From positions 1 through 34,845 of the forward strand of contig JAIEOW010000150.1 in NCBI GenBank assembly GCA_019750095.1: a DNA stretch of 34,845 nt, read 5' to 3'. Below, one piece after another: positions 1-7,359 of this stretch. Every line of letters begins with the position of its first letter. Within the stretch, counting starts at the first letter, position 1. Below the pieces are notes generated by a model. That model did not search any database. It was not told the origin of the DNA and saw only the letters and a program-made list of their open reading frames with translations. The DNA comes from Phycisphaerales bacterium. GTDB lineage: Bacteria > Planctomycetota > Phycisphaerae > Phycisphaerales > UBA1924. The position numbers and the translations under genes were made by a program.

Positions 1-126
1 CACCCGCTCGCAAATCCTTGCGGCCAAGGCCTTCCGAGCATCCAATCGGGCCTCATAGTTCACGGCGTTGGGTGGCATCTCGTGGCGAATCTGCAGAAAC
101 TCAGTGAGAACTTCCGTTCGGCTCAA
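1..126 (-). CDS. Start of a gene cut by the window edge, unknown function
   Basis: An open minus-strand frame of 42 codons begins with TTG at 126 and runs off the left edge. The visible product reads LSRTEVLTEFLQIRHEMPPN and then a charged, Ala-rich stretch that looks helical. The TTG overlaps the TGA of the upstream PEP-CTERM gene (TTGA), which suggests translational coupling. An in-frame ATG lies about 16 codons later and could be the real start. I do not recognise the family. The product looks cytoplasmic, with no signal peptide. The call rests only on the overlap and on protein-like composition. Confidence 0.35.
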   Translation of the reverse strand, partial: MSRTEVLTEFLQIRHEMPPNAVNYEARLDARKALAARICERV

Positions 127-923
127 GCACGCCGACGACGCAGCGAGCAGAGCCCGCCCAACCCCAGCAGCGCGGCCGCGCTCGGGGCGGGAATCACCTC
201 GAACGTGATCCGGTAGATCTCATCGCTCGCGCCAAACTGCCGATTGAACGTGTAGCCCGCCGCGGTCGTGAGCCCATTGAACGCATCCAGCCGATCAAAG
301 TTGAAGTTCACGACGCCGCCCTCGTCAATGCGCTGCGCGTTGACGCCGCCCATCAGAAACGCTGCGTTCGCCGCGCTGGTCACTTCCGAGCCCGCATCCC
401 ACACCTCGTTGCCAAACTGCGAGATCGAGTTCAGCACCAGGTTGCCCGACGCATCAAACAGCATGTACTCGGTCGGGCTGTCATTGCCGATGAAGTGATC
501 GTTGCTCGGCACCACCATCGAGCCGAACGTGAAGAATCGGTTGACCATCGGATCAACGATAAACGTGCCCATCGCCGACGCGCCCGGGAGGAGCGGACCC
601 GCCGGCGACGGCACGACGCTCCCGATCGTCGCATTCGGCTCCGCAGCCGCGAAAGCCGGAAGCCACGTCGACCCGCTCCCGCCCTCGGCCACGGTCACGA
701 TCGGTGCGGTCGAGACGTCCGGCTGACCCAGCAGAAACGCCGATTGCAGGTTGTTGAACGCATCAAACGTGCCGTTGCCGAAGCCCACACGCAGCGGCGC
801 AAACGACACGCTGTTGGTCGGCGCGAGATTCCGTACCGTGACGCGCACCTCGACAGGGGCGGCGTGAGCGAGCCCAGAAGCAAGCCCGACAACAGCAACA
901 GCGGTCAGAGTCTTCAGATTCAT
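123..923 (-). CDS. PEP-CTERM-type exported protein
   Basis: A 266-residue secreted protein. It starts with a clear signal peptide (MNLKTLTAVAVVGLASGLAHA) and ends with a PEP-CTERM-like tail: PAPSAAALLGLGGL, a short hydrophobic stretch, then RRRR. In exosortase systems such tails anchor the protein transiently in the inner membrane before sorting to the surface. The middle is Ser/Gly/Asn-rich, with no enzyme motif I recognise. The start at 923 is chosen because GGGAGG lies 5 nt upstream, although the frame stays open a further 17 codons. Pro-Ala replaces the classic Pro-Glu-Pro, as is common in planctomycetes. The gene follows a sigma/anti-sigma pair on the same strand, but I see no clear promoter in the 190 bp between them. 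Confidence 0.85.
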   Translation of the reverse strand: MNLKTLTAVAVVGLASGLAHAAPVEVRVTVRNLAPTNSVSFAPLRVGFGNGTFDAFNNLQSAFLLGQPDVSTAPIVTVAEGGSGSTWLPAFAAAEPNATIGSVVPSPAGPLLPGASAMGTFIVDPMVNRFFTFGSMVVPSNDHFIGNDSPTEYMLFDASGNLVLNSISQFGNEVWDAGSEVTSAANAAFLMGGVNAQRIDEGGVVNFNFDRLDAFNGLTTAAGYTFNRQFGASDEIYRITFEVIPAPSAAALLGLGGLCSLRRRRA

Positions 924-1113
924 AGAACCTCCCGAAAAGAGTGCGATGAAAAAATCAAAGCGTGCGATCACCACTCACGACAAACGCCGTGACAGTGGAA
1001 CCCGGCGGATCACGCAGCACCAGCCACCCACACTCATGCCAGCGCGATCGATCCGCGAGTCCGTCAGGTAAGTCGCGGCCAACAACCGCGCCTGACACCA
1101 ACGCCCGATTTTT

Positions 1114-1392
1114 TCAGGAGTCTTCTCGGATCCGTCGCAGCACCCGCTCCCGGGCGGCATCCGGCATCGGCTCGCCCGAATCCAGTTGCGTGCCCAGCGA
1201 CCGCGCAAGCTCATGCAATCGCCGGAGCTGCCGACGATATCGACTGCACCCGCGGCAATACACAATGTGAATGCGAAGACCCAGCGCCGTGGCCCGCGAG
1301 AGCGGCTCATCAAGCTGCTTGGAAAAAAGCAGCGTGTGCTCGCGACAAGGCAGGCGCAATACGCGCACGACTTCGGAAATGAAGCCGATCAT
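1114..1392 (-). CDS. Putative zinc-finger anti-sigma factor
   Basis: A 92-residue protein with a zf-HC2-like zinc-binding motif: a Cys near residue 15 (PCREH), then H-x3-C-x2-C in IHIVYCRGCSRY. Small proteins of this type encoded directly after an ECF sigma factor usually bind the sigma factor in the cytoplasm. No transmembrane segment is visible, so it would be a soluble ZAS-type anti-sigma. Its ATG at 1392 overlaps the sigma factor stop (ATGA), so the two are probably translated in a coupled way. The frame is open further upstream, but the overlap start fits the domain best. The signal it senses cannot be read from the sequence. Confidence 0.82.
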   Translation of the reverse strand: MIGFISEVVRVLRLPCREHTLLFSKQLDEPLSRATALGLRIHIVYCRGCSRYRRQLRRLHELARSLGTQLDSGEPMPDAARERVLRRIREDS

Positions 1393-2048
1393 GCCGAGTC
1401 CTTTCCGCCTCGCAAAGACTTCTCCACACACGCACGCAGCGCGTTCCGTGCACGGTGCATTCTTGTCCACAGGTTGGTCGCCGTCAGCCCAAGGGCCTTG
1501 CACACCTCTTCAGCCGGCATGCCCTGGAACTCACGCAACCAGATCACCTCCGACATCGATGGCGGCAACTCTTCAATACACGCCCGCAGAGCCCCCAAAA
1601 CCTCCGCCCGCTCTGCCGATTCCTCGCCCCCAAGCCCCCAATCACCCGGAATCCGCGCCCACATCCCCGCTTCGTCAAACATCCCCCGATCCACCCCCGA
1701 CTCCTCACCATCGGCCTGAGGCGCTCCCGAAAAGCGCGCCTCCCGACGCGTCGCCCGAAAGTGATCCGAAATTTTGTGTGCCGCGATGCCCAGGAGCCAC
1801 GTCCGGGCCGAGCTCAAGCCCGAGAACTGCCCATGCGCCCGGATCGCCGCAACCAGCGTCTCCTGCACCACCTCCTCCGCCACCTCGCGCGACCGCGTCC
1901 GAGCCATCGCAAACCGCCAGAGCACATCCCCATGCTCCTCAAACAACCGCTCAATCACCACCCGCGCAGCCGGCAAAGTCCGTGGCGCCACCGAGCCGGC
2001 ATCACCAGCCGACTGCTCAGCACTCGACTCCACGTTCTCATCCACCAT
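1389..2048 (-). CDS. ECF-family RNA polymerase sigma factor
   Basis: A sigma-70 family group IV (ECF) factor of about 219 residues. Region 2 is visible as LFEEHGDVLWRF, then VAEEVVQETLVAAIRAH and ARTWLLGIAAHKISDHFRA. Region 4 has LPPSMSEVIWLREFQG and the helix-turn-helix EEVCKALGLTATNLWTRMHR. The linker between them is long and acidic. It would direct RNA polymerase to a small regulon and be held by the zinc-finger protein encoded next. ATG at 2048 is used; a GTG two codons earlier (2054) is equally possible, and neither has a strong Shine-Dalgarno. A hairpin-forming inverted repeat (2103-2127) lies upstream. Confidence 0.93.
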   Translation of the reverse strand: MVDENVESSAEQSAGDAGSVAPRTLPAARVVIERLFEEHGDVLWRFAMARTRSREVAEEVVQETLVAAIRAHGQFSGLSSARTWLLGIAAHKISDHFRATRREARFSGAPQADGEESGVDRGMFDEAGMWARIPGDWGLGGEESAERAEVLGALRACIEELPPSMSEVIWLREFQGMPAEEVCKALGLTATNLWTRMHRARNALRACVEKSLRGGKDSA

Positions 2049-2102
2049 GCACACAACCGCTTCAGAATCGTCTAGAGCAGCCGATTCAAGCTCCCACCCC
2101 CG

Positions 2103-2127
2103 GACGACTCATTTACGTTCAGTCGTC
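2103..2127. repeat. 7-bp inverted repeat upstream of the sigma factor gene
   Basis: GACGACT at 2103-2109 and AGTCGTC at 2121-2127 form a perfect 7-bp inverted repeat with an 11-nt spacer, 55 bp upstream of the ECF sigma start. No T-run follows, so it is not an obvious terminator. It could be an operator or a leader hairpin. The role is not shown by the sequence. Confidence 0.4.
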
Positions 2128-2223
2128 GGCACAGGTTTCTCGACAGCGGATTCAAAACACCTTGACGCACAAGCACTGCGTGAGGCATCAGCATCAAGCC
2201 CCCCTCCACGCCCCAAGATCGAC

Positions 2224-2320
2224 GGCCAGGACACCGGCAGCACCGGGCATACGCCGCTTATGGCTGCTGCGGTCAAGCCCTGACCAGGTTCACGGGCACG
2301 CCCGTGCACCGGGCCCGGCC
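2224..2320 (-). ncRNA. ffs: Small bacterial signal recognition particle RNA (4.5S-like)
   Basis: Read on the minus strand, this segment contains the SRP domain IV signature: GUGAACCUGGUCAGG, a 10-nt apical segment, then AGCAGCCAUAAGCGG. The two halves pair outward: GCACGGGC with GCCCGGUGC, and the end stem GGCCGGG with CCUGGCC, giving a long rod of about 97 nt typical of the small Alu-less bacterial form. The RNA binds Ffh and directs membrane-protein targeting. The apical segment is GCUUGACCGC instead of the usual CCGGAAGG type, so the tetraloop is URRC-like (UGAC) and not GNRA. Ends are estimated from pairing and may be off by some nucleotides. The rest of 2049-2509 holds no convincing protein gene. 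Confidence 0.85.
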
Positions 2321-2368
2321 GTCGATCCAGGGGCGTGTCGGCCATCTGCCGCACACTCCCGAGCACCC

Positions 2369-2397
2369 ATGCTACGCACATGCCCCGTAGCCACCAA
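2369..2397 (-). promoter_or_regulatory. Possible promoter for the SRP RNA
   Basis: On the minus strand TTGGTG (2392-2397) and TAGCAT (2369-2374) are separated by exactly 17 bp. The predicted start lies about 40 nt upstream of the paired SRP RNA, so a trimmed 5' extension would be needed. The match is moderate. Confidence 0.35.
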
Positions 2398-2509
2398 ACC
2401 CCATAACCACCCCCTCCTGCTCTCCACTCCACTTCTCTCTGGCAACACCCGCCGCCCCGCACGCGAATCGTTTCTCAGGGCCCTTTGGCCCAACCCCCTA
2501 CATTCCCTC

Positions 2510-3859
2510 ATGACCGCCGCCCAGCCCAACTCCTCGCGCACGCCCCAATCGGGCCAACCCCATCCCTCCGCGGCCAACCCGCTGGAACAGCTCCACCGCC
2601 AGCGCAGCGTCATGCTCCGCTTCGTGCGCATGGCGTTCTTCGTGCTTATCACCGTCGTCGCGATGCTGCTCACCCTGCAATCGCAGAGCGCCGACACGAC
2701 GCCCGGCGCCGTCATGCTTGATTGGTGGGTCCCCATCTCCATCGCGATCGTGCTCGTCTGCACCGCGCTGATCGTTGATCTCGCCACACCCAACAAAAAA
2801 CTCGCCACCATCAGCGCGATCTTCTTCGGCCTCGTCGGCGGCCTCCTCGCCACCGGCGCGCTCTCGGCGATCATGGACCTCCTCATCGCCGCGTGGGTCC
2901 AGAATCCAAACGCCATCGCCGGCCCAGTCGCCATGGTCAAGGTCATGCTCGGCATCGCCCTCTGCTACCTCGGCGTCTCCAGCGTCCTCCAGACCCAGGA
3001 CGACTTCCGACTCGTCATCCCTTATGTCGAGTTCGCCAAGCAGCTCCGCGGCGTCCGCCCAAACGTCCTCGATACCTCCGCCCTCATCGACGCCCGTATC
3101 GTCGAGCTCTGCGCCTCCGGCCTCCTGCAATCCCCCATGATCGTCCCCAGCTTCGTCGTCGCCGAGCTGCAGCTTCTCGCCGACAACTCTGACAAAACCA
3201 AGCGCGCCCGCGGCCGCCGCGGCCTCGATGTCATCACCCGCCTCCAGCGCCTCGGCACCGTCGAGGTCATCCTCGACGAAACCGTCCTCACCGCCCTCGC
3301 CGTCGATCGCATGCTCGTCGAACTCGCCGAACAGCTCAGCGCCCGCATCCTCACCACCGACCACGGCCTGGCCCGCATCGCCCAGATCGAAGGCGTCCAG
3401 GCCATCAATCTGCACGACGTCGCCGCCGTCCTGAAGCCCACGCTCATCCCCGGCGACAAGCTCACCCTGCGACTGCTCAAACCCGGCGAACAAGCCGAGC
3501 AAGCCGTCGGCTACCTCGATGACGGCACCATGGTCGTCGTCGAGAACGCCGCCCACCAGGTGGGCCAGGACGTCGCCATTACCGTCGGCTCGGCGATGCA
3601 GACCTCCGCCGGCCGCCTGATCTTCGCGCGTCTGGATCAACCCGACGCCGCCCCCGACTCTGTCCAAGACACCCCCACCAGCGCGCCCGACGATCAGCAG
3701 TCGCCAGACGCGCCCAACGCGTCGCCCGACACCGCCGACGATCAAGACGACGACCATACCCCCGCGCCCGCCGCAGCCACCTCGCCAAAGCCCGGCCCCC
3801 TCGGCCCCAAAGCCATCGCCGGCCGCCGAAACCCCTCGGCACGCAACCCGCGCCGATAA
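2510..3859 (+). CDS. YacL-like membrane protein with PIN and TRAM domains
   Basis: A 449-residue protein. Four hydrophobic segments (about residues 40-170) are followed by a PIN-like domain starting at NVLDTSALIDARI, with further acidic positions in VAELQLLADNSD and ILTTDHGLARI, and then a TRAM-like domain (LKPGEQAEQAVGYLDDGTMV). PIN domains are often Mg-dependent RNases and TRAM domains bind RNA. This matches the poorly characterised YacL/PIN-TRAM family, probably a membrane-tethered nuclease facing the cytoplasm. The last 85 or so residues are a Pro/Asp/Ala-rich tail, probably disordered. ATG 2510 is taken; ATG 2612, just before the first membrane segment, is an alternative. The frame upstream of 2510 is open by chance and overlaps the SRP RNA and sigma genes. 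A dense antisense frame exists but looks like a shadow. Confidence 0.88.
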   Translation: MTAAQPNSSRTPQSGQPHPSAANPLEQLHRQRSVMLRFVRMAFFVLITVVAMLLTLQSQSADTTPGAVMLDWWVPISIAIVLVCTALIVDLATPNKKLATISAIFFGLVGGLLATGALSAIMDLLIAAWVQNPNAIAGPVAMVKVMLGIALCYLGVSSVLQTQDDFRLVIPYVEFAKQLRGVRPNVLDTSALIDARIVELCASGLLQSPMIVPSFVVAELQLLADNSDKTKRARGRRGLDVITRLQRLGTVEVILDETVLTALAVDRMLVELAEQLSARILTTDHGLARIAQIEGVQAINLHDVAAVLKPTLIPGDKLTLRLLKPGEQAEQAVGYLDDGTMVVVENAAHQVGQDVAITVGSAMQTSAGRLIFARLDQPDAAPDSVQDTPTSAPDDQQSPDAPNASPDTADDQDDDHTPAPAAATSPKPGPLGPKAIAGRRNPSARNPRR

Positions 3860-3880
3860 GACAAGCCCTATCACCTGGCC

Positions 3881-3908
3881 TTGGTGGCACAGGCGTCCCG
3901 CCTGTGTG
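3881..3908. repeat. REP-like palindromic repeat, family A, copy 1
   Basis: These 28 bp are repeated exactly, inverted, at 21626-21653. The core folds as CACAGGC - GTCCC - GCCTGTG. It lies between two convergent genes (stops at 3859 and 3920), the typical place for REP elements or bidirectional terminators. Confidence 0.75.
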
Positions 3909-3919
3909 CCTTCTCTGCC

Positions 3920-4237
3920 TTATCCCGGCACAGGCCGCGGAATCTCCGTGAAGTCATTCGGCCCAAGCTCCGGTTCCGGCGGCGGTGGCGGCGGCACATT
4001 CGCCGGATCCGACTCATCCACCACCGGCTCAGGATTCACCTGCCCCGCTTCTTCCAGCGTCTCTTTCGTCGGCCAGTAGTAGCGTATGACCGCCCCCAGC
4101 AGCACCACAAACAGCACCGTCATGACCACCACCCGCTTCTTCCGCGCCGCCGCATCCGCAGGGTCGCCACCGCCAGCCTTCGGCTTTGACGAGCTCTTCG
4201 GAGCAGGATCACCACCAAGCGTTTGTCGGGTCGCCAT
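3920..4237 (-). CDS. Small single-span membrane protein, unknown function
   Basis: A 105-residue protein with a hydrophilic, Lys/Gly/Pro-rich N-terminus, one membrane segment (RVVVMTVLFVVLLGAVIRYY) and a Pro-rich acidic tail with a run of six prolines. Positive charges before the segment (ARKKR) predict the N-terminus inside and the tail outside. ATG 4237 is preceded by AGAGG at good spacing. It ends a minus-strand run after two pseudopilin cassettes, so it may belong with them, perhaps as an accessory or anchor of a pilus-like machine. No family is recognised. Confidence 0.7.
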   Translation of the reverse strand: MATRQTLGGDPAPKSSSKPKAGGGDPADAAARKKRVVVMTVLFVVLLGAVIRYYWPTKETLEEAGQVNPEPVVDESDPANVPPPPPPEPELGPNDFTEIPRPVPG

Positions 4238-4421
4238 GTCTTCGCCTCTACGAGCACCACACTTTGGCAGCGCGGCAGACAGCGCTGTCCGGGCGTGAAT
4301 ACGCCCAGTTCAAGGATAGCACAAAGCCCCTTGTGTTCGCGAGTGCCCCACCCAGCATCACATCACCAGACTCAGACCGTAACCGAAAATCTTGAGGTAA
4401 GCCATAGCGACCCGCGTGCAA

Positions 4422-4646
4422 TCACGGCGAACCAATCCCCGTCGGCTTCTGCCGCGGCTTGACTTCCATTTCCTCTGGCGTGAAGGTCGTCTCCGCCGCC
4501 TGTTCCTGTGCGCTCTTGGCGGCCGTGTCCACCACGGCTTCATCGACCGCCGGCGCGCTCCCGCCCGACGTCCACACAAAGATCAGCACCGCAAGCAGCA
4601 CGACGCCGATTAGCCCGCCGATCACGATCCGCTTCTTCTGGTCCAT
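4422..4646 (-). CDS. Short single-span membrane protein paired with a pseudopilin
   Basis: A 74-residue protein: MDQKKR, one membrane segment (IVIGGLIGVVLLAVLIFVW), then an acidic tail with ETTFTPEEMEVKPRQKP. It resembles the product of 5775-5996 in length, basic N-terminus, single span ending in aromatic-Val/Trp-Gly-Gly, and hydrophilic tail, although identity is low. Each follows a pseudopilin gene directly on the same strand. ATG 4646 is preferred over GTG 4655 because GGAGAG then sits at usable spacing. Function unknown; possibly a partner or stabiliser of the upstream pseudopilin (inference). Confidence 0.7.
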   Translation of the reverse strand: MDQKKRIVIGGLIGVVLLAVLIFVWTSGGSAPAVDEAVVDTAAKSAQEQAAETTFTPEEMEVKPRQKPTGIGSP

Positions 4647-4679
4647 CCTTGACACTCTCCACTCGGTTCGAGGCCGGGA

Positions 4680-5741
4680 TTATCGCCTGTTCACGTCCTG
4701 CCCGGCGACGCCGTTGCGGGTCGCGTAGAAATACTGCCGCCACGCCGTCGTGCCGGCGAACGGTGCGATGCCCGTCTCAAACGGATCGGTGTCGCCGTCG
4801 GCCGGGTCCACAAGCCAGCGCGTCGCATACGCCGTCGGCACGTTGTAGATCCCGCTCGGACGGAAGACCTTCGTCACATCCGGATTGGTGCTCTCGCCCA
4901 GCGCGTGCACGTCGGACATCTTGATCGTGCTCACGCTCGCATCCACGAACGCCACCTGCGGTCGGGCGCCCGGATTGTTCCATTGCGGCATGCGATCCGC
5001 AGCCGCACCCGCGACGCCCGTCGGACGCCTCGTCGCCGACGAATCAAACCGCTCAAACAACATCGCCTTCAGCGAGGAGAACTGCACGCTGTCAAACCGA
5101 TTCCGCGCCAGCCACACAGAACCGCCGGGGTTGGTGATCTGGCCGGCGGTAATCGTCACAGGCGACGTAGGAACGGGCGTCAGGAACTCATCCTTGTACC
5201 GATCACCACGCAGCCAGAACACCGGCGGGAACCAGTACGACGTGTCATAGCCCTTGGTCTCCGCTCCGCCCGGAGCCGCGGCCGTCCGCTTCGCACGCTC
5301 GTTGATCGATGGGTCCGCCGGATCGCGCATCCACGCGCCGCCCGAATCCGCGTCCTTGATGTAGTTGCCCATGTACACCGTCCACACGCTCGCAAACGGC
5401 TCGGTCGTTCGCGTTCCCGCGTCAAACCCATAGCCATAGATCGTCTGCAGCGACGATTGCAAGTACTGCGGCAGGATCACTGTGTACCACTGCGGAGCCG
5501 GGGCATAGTTGCTGAACGCCAGCCCCGTGCGCTGATCAAACGGGTTGACGAACGAGTCCTTGTTCTCCGAGGCGTACGTCGCCTGCAAGCGAGCACACCC
5601 GGCAAGGTTCGCCGCGCTCAGCGTCCGCCGAGCTGCCAGCCGCGCCTTGCCCAGAGCCGGAAGCAGGATGCCGATGAGCAAGGCGATGATCGCAATCACC
5701 ACCAGCAGTTCGATCAGCGTAAAGGCACTCTTCTTTTTCAT
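4680..5741 (-). CDS. Type II secretion-like pseudopilin, cassette 1
   Basis: A 353-residue protein with a prepilin N-terminus: MKKKSA then FTLIELLVVIAIIALLIG, with the Glu5 needed for assembly. A prepilin peptidase would cut after Ala6, where most prepilins have Gly. The C-terminal part carries a conserved patch shared with the neighbour (ARPQVAFVDASVS), the place of the common planctomycete DG motif, here DA. Such proteins are usually pseudopilins or major subunits of type II secretion or pilus-like fibres. GGAG lies 8 nt before ATG 5741; a more distal in-frame ATG (5762) has no such site. It is a paralogue of 6014-7039 and both are followed by a short membrane protein. Confidence 0.88.
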   Translation of the reverse strand: MKKKSAFTLIELLVVIAIIALLIGILLPALGKARLAARRTLSAANLAGCARLQATYASENKDSFVNPFDQRTGLAFSNYAPAPQWYTVILPQYLQSSLQTIYGYGFDAGTRTTEPFASVWTVYMGNYIKDADSGGAWMRDPADPSINERAKRTAAAPGGAETKGYDTSYWFPPVFWLRGDRYKDEFLTPVPTSPVTITAGQITNPGGSVWLARNRFDSVQFSSLKAMLFERFDSSATRRPTGVAGAAADRMPQWNNPGARPQVAFVDASVSTIKMSDVHALGESTNPDVTKVFRPSGIYNVPTAYATRWLVDPADGDTDPFETGIAPFAGTTAWRQYFYATRNGVAGQDVNRR

Positions 5742-5774
5742 CGTCAGCACTCCGGCATTCATTGATGGTGATGT

Positions 5775-5996
5775 TCAGTTGCGAAGCTTGCCCGGAACCG
5801 GAGCTTCCGGCTCCACCGGCGGTGGAGCGGTAATCGAAGGGTCGGCCTGCGCCGCGTCGTTCACGATCGCGGCGGCGTTGTCAAGTGTCTGCGAGTCCAC
5901 GCGACTCGATTCGCCGCCGACCCACATATACATGGCGATCGCGGCGAGAATGGCCAGTAGAGCGATCGCGGCAATAGTCTTGGTCTTCTTTTCCAA
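5775..5996 (-). CDS. Short single-span membrane protein paired with a pseudopilin
   Basis: A 73-residue protein that starts with TTG at 5996, preceded by GGAG 6 nt upstream. It reads MEKKTK, then one membrane segment (TIAAIALLAILAAIAMYMWV), then a Pro/Glu/Asp tail ending VPGKLRN. No ATG is available after the stop of the upstream pseudopilin (6014), so the TTG start is well supported. It is the counterpart of 4422-4646. The open frame continues upstream inside the pseudopilin gene, but that part is a shadow. Function unknown. Confidence 0.68.
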   Translation of the reverse strand: MEKKTKTIAAIALLAILAAIAMYMWVGGESSRVDSQTLDNAAAIVNDAAQADPSITAPPPVEPEAPVPGKLRN

Positions 5997-6013
5997 CCGT
6001 GTCTCCGTTCCAA

Positions 6014-7039
6014 TCAGCGACCACGAAAGTCCAGCCCTGAGATACCGTTTCTGGTTGCCCAGAAGAACTGCGGCCAAGCGGTCGTCGGCTGACCACCGAA
6101 GGTCGTGCCGTTCTCCCAAAGTTCCGGAGTCATGCCGAACACGTTCACCAGCGTGTTGGTCTGAACGTTCCACAGACTGCACGGCCGATACGTGCCGCGG
6201 ATCGACGGATCGCTGCTGTTCGCGTCGGCGTATAGCCGATTCATGCGCGCCTTGGTCACCGAGCCATCCATCAGAGCGACACGCGGCGAGCCACCTGGGT
6301 TGTTGAACTGCGGATTTGCCTGAACAGTCGCGCCACCAGTCGGCGCGCTCGGGCGAGACTTGGTGTCAAAGTCAAACCTCTCGTAGAGCAGCACCTTCTG
6401 AGCCGATTGAGTCACCTGGTCGAACCGTGCCCGGCGCCAGAAGTTCCGCCCCGCAACATCGGTCGTGCCCAGTGGGGGAAGCAGCGTCTCATTCCGATAT
6501 CGCTCGCCAGCGATCCACGTGGTCGTCGAGACCCAGTAGGAAGTGTCCACCCAGTCGAGTTCGATCGACTGCCCGCGTGCGAGCTTTGCGGCAAGGTTCT
6601 TGTGGCGAAGCACCAGGTTGTTGTCATGCGGGGCACGCATGACCGCGGGGAAATAGTCAAACTCCTTGATGTACGCGGTCACCTGCGTAGCCCAGAGCCA
6701 ACTGAAGGGCTCGCTGGCACGGATCGGGTCGCCAAGGGTCGTCACGACGATCGTGCCCCCGCGCTGCTCATAGAACGGGTCCGTGAAGGATGCCCAGGTC
6801 CCCGTTGCCGCATACGCCCCGCCGCTGAATCCGAATGGATTCACGAACGAGTCCTTGAAATCCGCTGAGTACTGAACCTGCGTCTTGGCCATCGACGACA
6901 GATTCGATGCACTGATCGTGGACTGGGCGGCCAATCTCGCCTTGCCCAGCGCTGGCAGAAGAATGCCGATCAACAACGCGATGATGGCAATCACCACAAG
7001 GAGTTCAATCAGCGTGAATGCGCGGCGTCGATTGACCAT
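6014..7039 (-). CDS. Type II secretion-like pseudopilin, cassette 2
   Basis: A 341-residue protein with prepilin N-terminus MVNRRRA then FTLIELLVVIAIIALLIG. Cleavage is expected after Ala. The shared C-terminal patch is SPRVALMDGSVTKARM, with the intact DG that cassette 1 lacks. It shares with cassette 1 the blocks DSFVNPF, DTSYWVSTTTWIAGERY / DTSYWFPPVFWLRGDRY, LLYERFD / MLFERFD, and an end of the form FWATRNGISG. ATG 7039 is chosen because GAGG lies 9 nt upstream. The two proteins clearly arose by duplication of the whole pilin plus small-membrane-protein unit. Confidence 0.88.
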   Translation of the reverse strand: MVNRRRAFTLIELLVVIAIIALLIGILLPALGKARLAAQSTISASNLSSMAKTQVQYSADFKDSFVNPFGFSGGAYAATGTWASFTDPFYEQRGGTIVVTTLGDPIRASEPFSWLWATQVTAYIKEFDYFPAVMRAPHDNNLVLRHKNLAAKLARGQSIELDWVDTSYWVSTTTWIAGERYRNETLLPPLGTTDVAGRNFWRRARFDQVTQSAQKVLLYERFDFDTKSRPSAPTGGATVQANPQFNNPGGSPRVALMDGSVTKARMNRLYADANSSDPSIRGTYRPCSLWNVQTNTLVNVFGMTPELWENGTTFGGQPTTAWPQFFWATRNGISGLDFRGR

Positions 7040-7296
7040 GTTTGACATCCTCAGGACAGAAGCTGTCGAGCGAAAACTCCCGAACGGGCGCTCGATCGCC
7101 GAATAGCCAGCATGGAGCGGTATTTCGCTCCCATCATCCAATCCGATGCCCGGCACCCAACGGTTCCTTTGCAATCGGCCAGAAAGCATACCTCAGATAC
7201 GAATCCGTGTCGGCAATCTTGCTCGGAGAATCTCAGACAAATGCCGACCATGAGCTCCCGAATGCACGCTTGCTGTCGATTCCATCTCTAAAGACG

Positions 7297-7326
7297 CCGG
7301 GGCGGGCTCGCGAGAGCCCGCCCCGG
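7297..7326 (-). terminator. Strong hairpin, likely terminator of the 990-aa gene
   Basis: A perfect 13-bp GC-rich stem with a four-base loop (arms CCGGGGCGGGCTC and GAGCCCGCCCCGG) lies 34 bp after the stop of the minus-strand gene at 7360. On the minus strand it is followed by CGTCTTTAG, a weak T-tract. The rest of 7040-7359 has no gene that I can support. Confidence 0.65.
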
Positions 7327-7359
7327 GGAAATCACAGTGTTCCGTTCACTCAGCCCGTG

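Noticed and set aside
1271-2509. In-frame 5' extension of the PIN/TRAM gene to give 862 residues
   Set aside because: It would run antisense through the ECF sigma gene and the SRP RNA, and its Pro/Ser/His-rich sequence has no domain; the true start is near 2510.
2498-3874. A 458-codon minus-strand frame opposite the PIN/TRAM gene
   Set aside because: Shadow frame; the plus strand has transmembrane, PIN and TRAM signatures.
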